Shown one piece after another: positions 30,406 to 34,930 of a stretch of 34,930 nt of DNA; the stretch's first letter is position 1, and each line of letters starts with the position of its first letter. The DNA comes from Burkholderia sp. Ac-20379 (GTDB lineage: Bacteria; Pseudomonadota; Gammaproteobacteria; Burkholderiales; Burkholderiaceae): contig NZ_JAAGPF010000048.1 in assembly GCF_017104645.1 (NCBI RefSeq), positions 1 through 34,930 on the forward strand. Reading direction: 5' to 3'. The notes below the pieces were generated by a model, which worked only from the letters and a program-made list of their open reading frames with translations, was not told the DNA's origin and made no database searches. Both the position numbers and the translations under genes were made by a program.

Positions 30406-31596
30406 ATGCCAGTCCGACGCCGGGCCGTCCTGTCGCTGCCGCTCGTCGGCGCGCTGGCACTGGCCTGGGGCCTCGCCCCCGCGTACGCCGCACCGCCTGC
30501 CGGCGCCGCCATCGTGAAGATCGGCGTGGCCGCGCCGCTGACCGGCTTCTCCGCCTCGAACGGCAAGGACGTCGCGAACGCCGCGCGCCTGGCGTTCGAG
30601 GAGGCCAACGCGGCCGGGCTCGCGATCGGCGGCCGGCCGGTGCGCTTCGAGGTGGACAGCCAGGACGACGCCGCCGATCCGAAAACCGCCGTGCTGGTTG
30701 CGCAGCGCTTCGCGGACGAAGGCGTCAGCGGCGTGATCGGCCACTACAACTCGAGCTGCTCGATCGCCGCCTCGGCCGTCTACCAGCGCGCCGGGATTCC
30801 GCAGATCTCGCCCACCTCCAGCTCGCCGCTGCTGACCGCGCGCGGCTTCGACACCACGTTCCGCACCATCAGCAACGACCGCCAGATGGCGGCGCTGGCC
30901 GCGCATTACTCGGTCGCGACGCTCGGCGCGAAGCGCATCGCGGTGATCGACGACAGCACCGACTACGGCACCCACCTTGCCAACGCCTACGCGAAATCGG
31001 CCGCGCAGGCCGGCGCGGAGATCGTCTCGCGCGAGTACGCCAGCCCCACCGCGATCGATTTCCGCGCGCTGCTCACCACCGTCAAGGGCCTCTCGCCCGA
31101 CCTGATCCTCTACGTCGGCCAGGATCTCCAGGCGGCCAGCCTCGCCAAGCAGATCCACCAGCTCGGCATCAAGGCGGCCCTGATGGGCGAAGGCGGCTTC
31201 ACCAACGCGCATTTCCTCGCGCTCGCCGGCGCCGGCGCGAAGGACATGTACAGTTGGGAATACGGCCTGCCGCGCGAGCGCATGCCGCAGGCGGCCGAAC
31301 TCGACGCGAAGCTCAAGGCCCGCTTCGGCGCCGGCATCGTGCAGTTCGCGCCGCTCGCCTACGACGCGGCCTGGGCGATGATCCGCGCCATGCAGGCCGC
31401 CGATTCCACCGCGCCGCAGCGCTATCTGCCGGCGCTGCGGGCGCTCTCGTTCGAGGGCGTGACCGGCACCGTGTCGTTCACCGCGCAAGGCGATCGCAAG
31501 CTCGCGTTCGCCACGCTCTATCGGGAACAGGCCGGCGAATGGGCCGTGCAAGCCGTGGAGCGCACCGGGCGAGCGGAGCCGGCACCCTCGCGCTGA
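30406..31596 (+). CDS. Leucine-type ABC transporter substrate-binding protein (orphan)
   Basis: This 396-residue periplasmic protein of the LivJ/LivK (SBP family 6) group has a signal peptide at residues 1-28 (RRR, hydrophobic core, cleavage after AYA). The mature N-terminus, IVKIGVAAPLTG, is typical. Ligand-pocket landmarks are GHYNSSCSIAASAVYQRAGI and ISPTSSSP (the serine/threonine pair that grips the amino-acid carboxylate). No permease or ATPase genes are adjacent, so it must share a transporter encoded elsewhere or act in sensing. It follows a GntR gene and may be co-transcribed with it. Confidence 0.9.
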   Translation: MPVRRRAVLSLPLVGALALAWGLAPAYAAPPAGAAIVKIGVAAPLTGFSASNGKDVANAARLAFEEANAAGLAIGGRPVRFEVDSQDDAADPKTAVLVAQRFADEGVSGVIGHYNSSCSIAASAVYQRAGIPQISPTSSSPLLTARGFDTTFRTISNDRQMAALAAHYSVATLGAKRIAVIDDSTDYGTHLANAYAKSAAQAGAEIVSREYASPTAIDFRALLTTVKGLSPDLILYVGQDLQAASLAKQIHQLGIKAALMGEGGFTNAHFLALAGAGAKDMYSWEYGLPRERMPQAAELDAKLKARFGAGIVQFAPLAYDAAWAMIRAMQAADSTAPQRYLPALRALSFEGVTGTVSFTAQGDRKLAFATLYREQAGEWAVQAVERTGRAEPAPSR

Positions 31597-31630
31597 TCGC
31601 CGCGCCCGCTCATATCGATCACACAATTCC

Positions 31631-31659
31631 TTGGTTGTCCGAAGCCCGCCGCGTATCTA
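31631..31659 (+). promoter_or_regulatory. Predicted sigma70 promoter before the LLM monooxygenase gene
   Basis: TTGGTT (31631-31636) and TATCTA (31654-31659) are 17 bases apart, in the 196-base gap after the binding-protein gene. This would give a leader of about 125 bases to the monooxygenase gene. Confidence 0.5.
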
Positions 31660-31792
31660 GTCTCTGGGTCTCCTGACCTTCGAGCGCGTTCGCGACGGCG
31701 CTGCGCATCCGCGTGCGGATCGCCTGCCCGGCCGGCCGGAACGGCCCCGAATGTCATCGCATGCCACGCACTCATCGACGACCAGGGCCACC

Positions 31793-33145
31793 ATGACACG
31801 ATCCCCCCGGCAGTTCTCGCTCGGCGCCTTCCTGATGCAGACCGGCCACCATATCGCCGGCTGGCGCCATCCCGACGCGCAGGCCGATGCGGGCAGCAAT
31901 TTCCGCCACTACGTCGAGCTGGCGCGGCTCGCCGAAGCCGCCAAGTTCGACGCCGTGTTCCTCGCCGATTCGTCCGGCGTGCGCAGCACGCATCTGCCTT
32001 CGCTGGCGCGCACCGCGCGCACCGATTTCTTCGAGCCGGTCACGCTGCTGTCGGCGCTGGCCGCCGTCACCGAGCGCATCGGCCTGATCGCCACGGTGTC
32101 CACCTCGTTTCACGAGCCGTACAACGTGGCGCGCCGCTTCGCCACGCTCGACCAGATTTCGGGCGGACGCGCGGGCTGGAACTTGGTGACCTCGACCGGC
32201 GCCTCCGAAGCGCAGAACTTCAACCGCGACGCGCTGCCCGATCACGCCGAGCGCTACGAGCGCGCGGCCGAATTCCACGACGTGGTGCTGGGCCTGTGGG
32301 ATTCGTGGGAAGAGACGAGCTTCGTGCGCGACAAGGAAAGCGGCATCTATCTCGACACCGACAAGCTCCATGTGCTGAACCATCGCGGCAAGCATTTTCA
32401 GGTGCGCGGCCCGCTCAACGTGAACCGCTCGCCGCAGGGGCGGCCGGTGATCGTGCAGGCCGGCGCATCGGAGGACGGCCGCGCGCTGGCCGCCCGCACC
32501 GCCGAGGTGATCTTCGTCGCGCACCAGACGTTCGACGAGGCCCGGGCGTTCTATGCCGACATCAAAGGCCGCTTGCCCGCCTACGGGCGCCACCCCGACG
32601 ACGTGAAGATCATGCCGGGCATCTTCCCGGTGGTGGGCCGCACGCAGGCCGAGGCCGAGGAGAAGTTCGAGGCGCTGCAAGCGCGCGTGGATCCGGTGGT
32701 GGGCCTGGCGCTGCTGTCCACCGTGATCGGCGGCGTGGACCTGTCGGGGCACGACATCGACGGCCCGATTCCCGAGCTGCCCGAAACCAACGGCCCGAAG
32801 AGCCGCCAGCATCTGCTGCTCGATCTGGCGCGGCGCGACAAGCTGACGATCCGTCAGCTCTACCTGCGCATCGCGGGCGCGCGCGGCCACCAGCAGGTGG
32901 TGGGCACGCCGGCCAGCATCGCCGATCAGCTTCAGCAATGGTTCGAGGAAGGCGGCGCGGACGGCTTCAACATCATGGCGCCGTGGTTCCCGGGCGGCCT
33001 CGCCGAGTTCATCGAACTGGTGCTGCCCGAACTGCGCCGCCGCGGGCTGTTCCGCAGCGAATACACGGGGCGCACGCTGCGCGAGCATCTGGGGCTCAAG
33101 CGGCCCGAGCATCGCGCCGCGGTGCACACCGCCGACGCGGCCTGA
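31793..33145 (+). CDS. LLM-class flavin-dependent monooxygenase (NtaA/SnaA/DszA family)
   Basis: This 450-residue two-component flavin monooxygenase is of the NtaA/SnaA/DszA/SoxA type. It has the TIM-barrel opening FSLGAFLMQTGHHIAGWRHP, FDAVFLADS, the GLIATVSTSFHEPYNVARRF core, ISGGRAGWNLVTS and GTPASIADQLQQWFEEGGAD near the end. Such enzymes use FMNH2 from a separate reductase to cleave C-S or C-N bonds. The ATG at 31793 has AGGG five bases upstream; an in-frame ATG at 31751 would add 14 residues. Convergent with a second enzyme of the same family, it fits an organosulfur or amine scavenging locus. No reductase gene is seen in the window. Confidence 0.88.
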   Translation: MTRSPRQFSLGAFLMQTGHHIAGWRHPDAQADAGSNFRHYVELARLAEAAKFDAVFLADSSGVRSTHLPSLARTARTDFFEPVTLLSALAAVTERIGLIATVSTSFHEPYNVARRFATLDQISGGRAGWNLVTSTGASEAQNFNRDALPDHAERYERAAEFHDVVLGLWDSWEETSFVRDKESGIYLDTDKLHVLNHRGKHFQVRGPLNVNRSPQGRPVIVQAGASEDGRALAARTAEVIFVAHQTFDEARAFYADIKGRLPAYGRHPDDVKIMPGIFPVVGRTQAEAEEKFEALQARVDPVVGLALLSTVIGGVDLSGHDIDGPIPELPETNGPKSRQHLLLDLARRDKLTIRQLYLRIAGARGHQQVVGTPASIADQLQQWFEEGGADGFNIMAPWFPGGLAEFIELVLPELRRRGLFRSEYTGRTLREHLGLKRPEHRAAVHTADAA

Positions 33146-33156
33146 TATCGCGAGCG

Positions 33157-33180
33157 GGCGGCGCGTTCAAGCGCGCCGCC
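33157..33180. terminator. Hairpin between convergent monooxygenase genes
   Basis: GGCGGCGCG (33157-33165) and CGCGCCGCC (33172-33180) form a perfect 9-bp stem around TTCAAG, 11 bases past the stop of the rightward gene. After it comes a short repetitive run of AATCC units (33182-33204) that enters the end of the leftward gene. It is probably a bidirectional terminator. Confidence 0.6.
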
Positions 33181-33197
33181 TAATCCAACCAATCCAA

Positions 33198-34514
33198 TCA
33201 ATCCAGCCCGAGGTGCGAGCGCAGCGTCGCGCCCGCATACGCCTCGCGAAACACCCCGCGCCGCCGCAACAACGGCACCACCTCGTCGACGAACGCCTGC
33301 AGGCTGGCCGGATAGACGTCGAAGTTCAGATTGAAGCCGTCGGCCGCCCCGCCCTCGAACCACGCGACGATGTCGTCCGCGATTTGTTCCGGGGTGCCAA
33401 CCAGTTGCCGATGGCCGCCGGGGTTGCGGGCGATCGCGTCGCGCGGCGTCCAGCGCTTCGCCAGCGCCTCGCGCAGCAGGTTTTCGGCGAAGCCGCGCGT
33501 CTGCGGGCGGTTCCAGCCGGCCAGCATCTCCGTCAGCACGTCGGCCGCAATCGGCGCGTCGAGCGGCAGCCGCTCGGGCGCGACGCCGAACAGATTCGCC
33601 AGCTTGACACGCTCGGCCTCGATGTCGAGCCGGCCGTCGAGATCGCGCTTGCGCCGCCAGGCGTCCTCCTCGGTCGCGCCGATCACGGTCAGCAGCCCCG
33701 GCAGCACGCGCAGCCGCGACGGATCGCGGCCCGCGCGCGCGGCACGCTCGTGGATGTCGCGGCGAAACGCGCACGCGCCGTCGAACGTGCGCTGCACGGT
33801 GAACAACGCATCGGCGAAGCGCGCGCCGAGCGCGCGGCTCGCATCGGAATCGCCGGCCTGGAACCGCACCGGCTCGCCCTGCGGCGTGCGCGGCACGTTC
33901 AGCGGGCCGCGCACCGAGAACGCCGGGCCGGCGTGATCGATGCGATGCACGCGCGCCATGTCCAGATAGCGGCCGGTTTCGGCGTCGGCCACGATCGCCT
34001 CCGCATCCCAGCTTCGCCACAGCTTTTCGACCACCTCGACGAACTCTTCCGCGCGCGCATAGCGGTCGGCATGCGCGGGCAACGCTTCCAGCCCGTAGTT
34101 GCCGGCCACGCCCGCGTGATGCGTCGTGACGATATTCCACGCCGCGCGCCCGCCGCTGACGTGATCGAGCGACGCGAACCGGCGTGCGATGGTGTAGGGA
34201 TGCTCGAACGTGGTCGAGGCCGTGGCGACCAGGCCGATGCGCTGCGTCTCGCGCGCGATCGCGGCGAGCGCCACCACCGGGTCGAACGCGTTCCACGGGC
34301 GCTCGGGCGCGCTCGGATCGAGGCTCGCCTGATCGGCGAAGAAGATCGCGTCGAACGTGCCGAGCTCGGCGAGCTGGGCGATTTCTATCAGGTGGGCGAT
34401 ATCGTCGGCACGCGGCGGCGGCGACTGCGTGCGCCAGCCGGCCGTGTGCCGGCCGCCGGGAATCACGTTGGCGTTCAGATGCAACTGACGGGGCCGGGGT
34501 CGAGGGTGGTTCAT
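33198..34514 (-). CDS. LLM-class flavin-dependent monooxygenase (NtaA/SnaA/DszA family)
   Basis: This 438-residue homologue of the neighbouring rightward enzyme belongs to the same subfamily but is clearly divergent from it. It has LNANVIPGGRHTAGWR at the start, FDAIFFADQ, RIGLVATASTTFEHPYTIAR, VSGGRAAWNIVTT and GTPEQIADDIVAWFEGGAAD. The start at 34514 fits the family; an upstream in-frame extension reads as non-conserved. It follows the SfnB/DszC-like gene by 65 bases in the same direction, so the two probably form an operon for oxidative cleavage of a sulfur-containing compound. Such loci are usually induced by sulfate limitation; no control site was identified. Confidence 0.88.
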   Translation of the reverse strand: MNHPRPRPRQLHLNANVIPGGRHTAGWRTQSPPPRADDIAHLIEIAQLAELGTFDAIFFADQASLDPSAPERPWNAFDPVVALAAIARETQRIGLVATASTTFEHPYTIARRFASLDHVSGGRAAWNIVTTHHAGVAGNYGLEALPAHADRYARAEEFVEVVEKLWRSWDAEAIVADAETGRYLDMARVHRIDHAGPAFSVRGPLNVPRTPQGEPVRFQAGDSDASRALGARFADALFTVQRTFDGACAFRRDIHERAARAGRDPSRLRVLPGLLTVIGATEEDAWRRKRDLDGRLDIEAERVKLANLFGVAPERLPLDAPIAADVLTEMLAGWNRPQTRGFAENLLREALAKRWTPRDAIARNPGGHRQLVGTPEQIADDIVAWFEGGAADGFNLNFDVYPASLQAFVDEVVPLLRRRGVFREAYAGATLRSHLGLD

Positions 34515-34579
34515 CGCGAATCGTGAATCGACATCAATCGGTTGACGGAACGGCGCCGCCGCGAGGGCGGCGCCAACGT

Positions 34580-34930
34580 TCATGCGGCGGCGGAATCGGG
34601 CTGCGCCGCGGGCTCGATCGCGGGCTGCGCGGCCGGCTTTTCTGGCGGCGCGGTGCCGATGCCGCCCTTGGCCGTCGGCAACGTGCCGTTGACGGCGAAA
34701 TCGCCCACCAGCCGGTTGTGATAGATCCGTGGGTTGTGCGAAGCAATCGTGCGCGCATTGCGCCAGTGACGGTCGAGCCCGTGGCTGCGCTTGGCCGCCG
34801 ACGAGCCGAGCGCATCGAACAGCTCGGTGGTCGCGCCCAGCACGAGGCTGGTGATCGCCATCACCGACTGGCCGATCTCGATGTCGGCCAGCGCGTGCGC
34901 GTCGAGGCGCGGCGGCGCTCCGTCCGCGGC
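34580..34930 (-). CDS. SfnB/DszC-like acyl-CoA dehydrogenase family protein, C-terminal part
   Basis: The frame enters from beyond the window end and stops at 34580, giving 116 residues of C-terminus. The segment SSAAKRSHGLDRHWRNARTI, then ASHNPRIYHNRLVGDF, is the characteristic end of the SfnB/DszC/SfnC-type flavin-dependent members of the acyl-CoA dehydrogenase superfamily, which serve in sulfur acquisition. A Pro/Ala-rich tail of about 35 residues follows, longer than I would expect for the family. It is upstream of the LLM monooxygenase gene in the same direction. Confidence 0.8.
   Translation of the reverse strand, partial: AADGAPPRLDAHALADIEIGQSVMAITSLVLGATTELFDALGSSAAKRSHGLDRHWRNARTIASHNPRIYHNRLVGDFAVNGTLPTAKGGIGTAPPEKPAAQPAIEPAAQPDSAAA

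Noticed and set aside
33182-33204. Short AATCC-rich run as a possible CRISPR or satellite repeat
   Set aside because: Only about three imperfect units over some 20 bases, partly inside a coding end.

Overview
The window is very GC-rich DNA with dense gene packing, LysR/GntR/MocR/TetR regulators, an H-NS-like protein and protein families typical of Burkholderiales. A plant-associated or soil Burkholderia is the most likely source; this is inferred from style and family content, not from a marker gene. I see no rRNA, tRNA, CRISPR array, insertion sequence or phage gene.

Layout. (1) 1-4.6 kb: a broken or partial YXWXXGXW-repeat protein in an odd G-rich stretch, a long AT palindrome, an MFS transporter, an SRPBCC protein, a LysR regulator and a DsbA-like protein. 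(2) 4.9-8.2 kb: a TPR/O-GlcNAc-transferase-like protein converging with, and overlapping, a D-2-hydroxyacid dehydrogenase. (3) 8.7-14.1 kb: a MocR regulator divergent from a three-gene operon made of a glycerate-2-kinase-like enzyme, a divergent enolase-like protein and an ornithine cyclodeaminase family protein. (4) 14.1-15.8 kb: an H-NS-like gene divergent from a TetR gene, with two AT-rich palindromes between them, then a LOG-like protein. (5) 15.9-28.1 kb: one leftward run of eleven genes (hydantoinase/oxoprolinase A and B, TIM-barrel isomerase, RidA-like, amino-acid-type ABC transporter, D-amino-acid oxidase-like, proline-racemase family, shikimate-dehydrogenase-like), ending in a clear intrinsic terminator. 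(6) 28.2-29.4 kb: a small tautomerase and an FCD-type GntR regulator. (7) 29.6-34.9 kb: a second GntR regulator, an orphan leucine-type binding protein, two LLM flavin monooxygenases and the C-terminal end of an SfnB/DszC-like acyl-CoA-dehydrogenase-fold protein, which resembles an organosulfur scavenging locus.

How the genes may work together. The eleven-gene run looks like a complete uptake and catabolism unit for a small nitrogenous, probably cyclic, compound: ABC import, ATP-dependent lactam or hydantoin opening, epimerisation, flavin-dependent oxidation and imine clean-up. Copies of the motif TTGTCG-N9-CGACAA lie in its promoter, in the tautomerase promoter and upstream of the FCD GntR gene, so that GntR protein is the likely local repressor. 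The kinase/enolase-like/cyclodeaminase operon has its own MocR regulator and TGTACA-type sites. Its enolase-like member keeps the metal ligands but lacks several catalytic residues of true enolase, so the trio probably performs an uncharacterised kinase-assisted reaction. These two neighbouring operons are the best candidates for an undescribed system.
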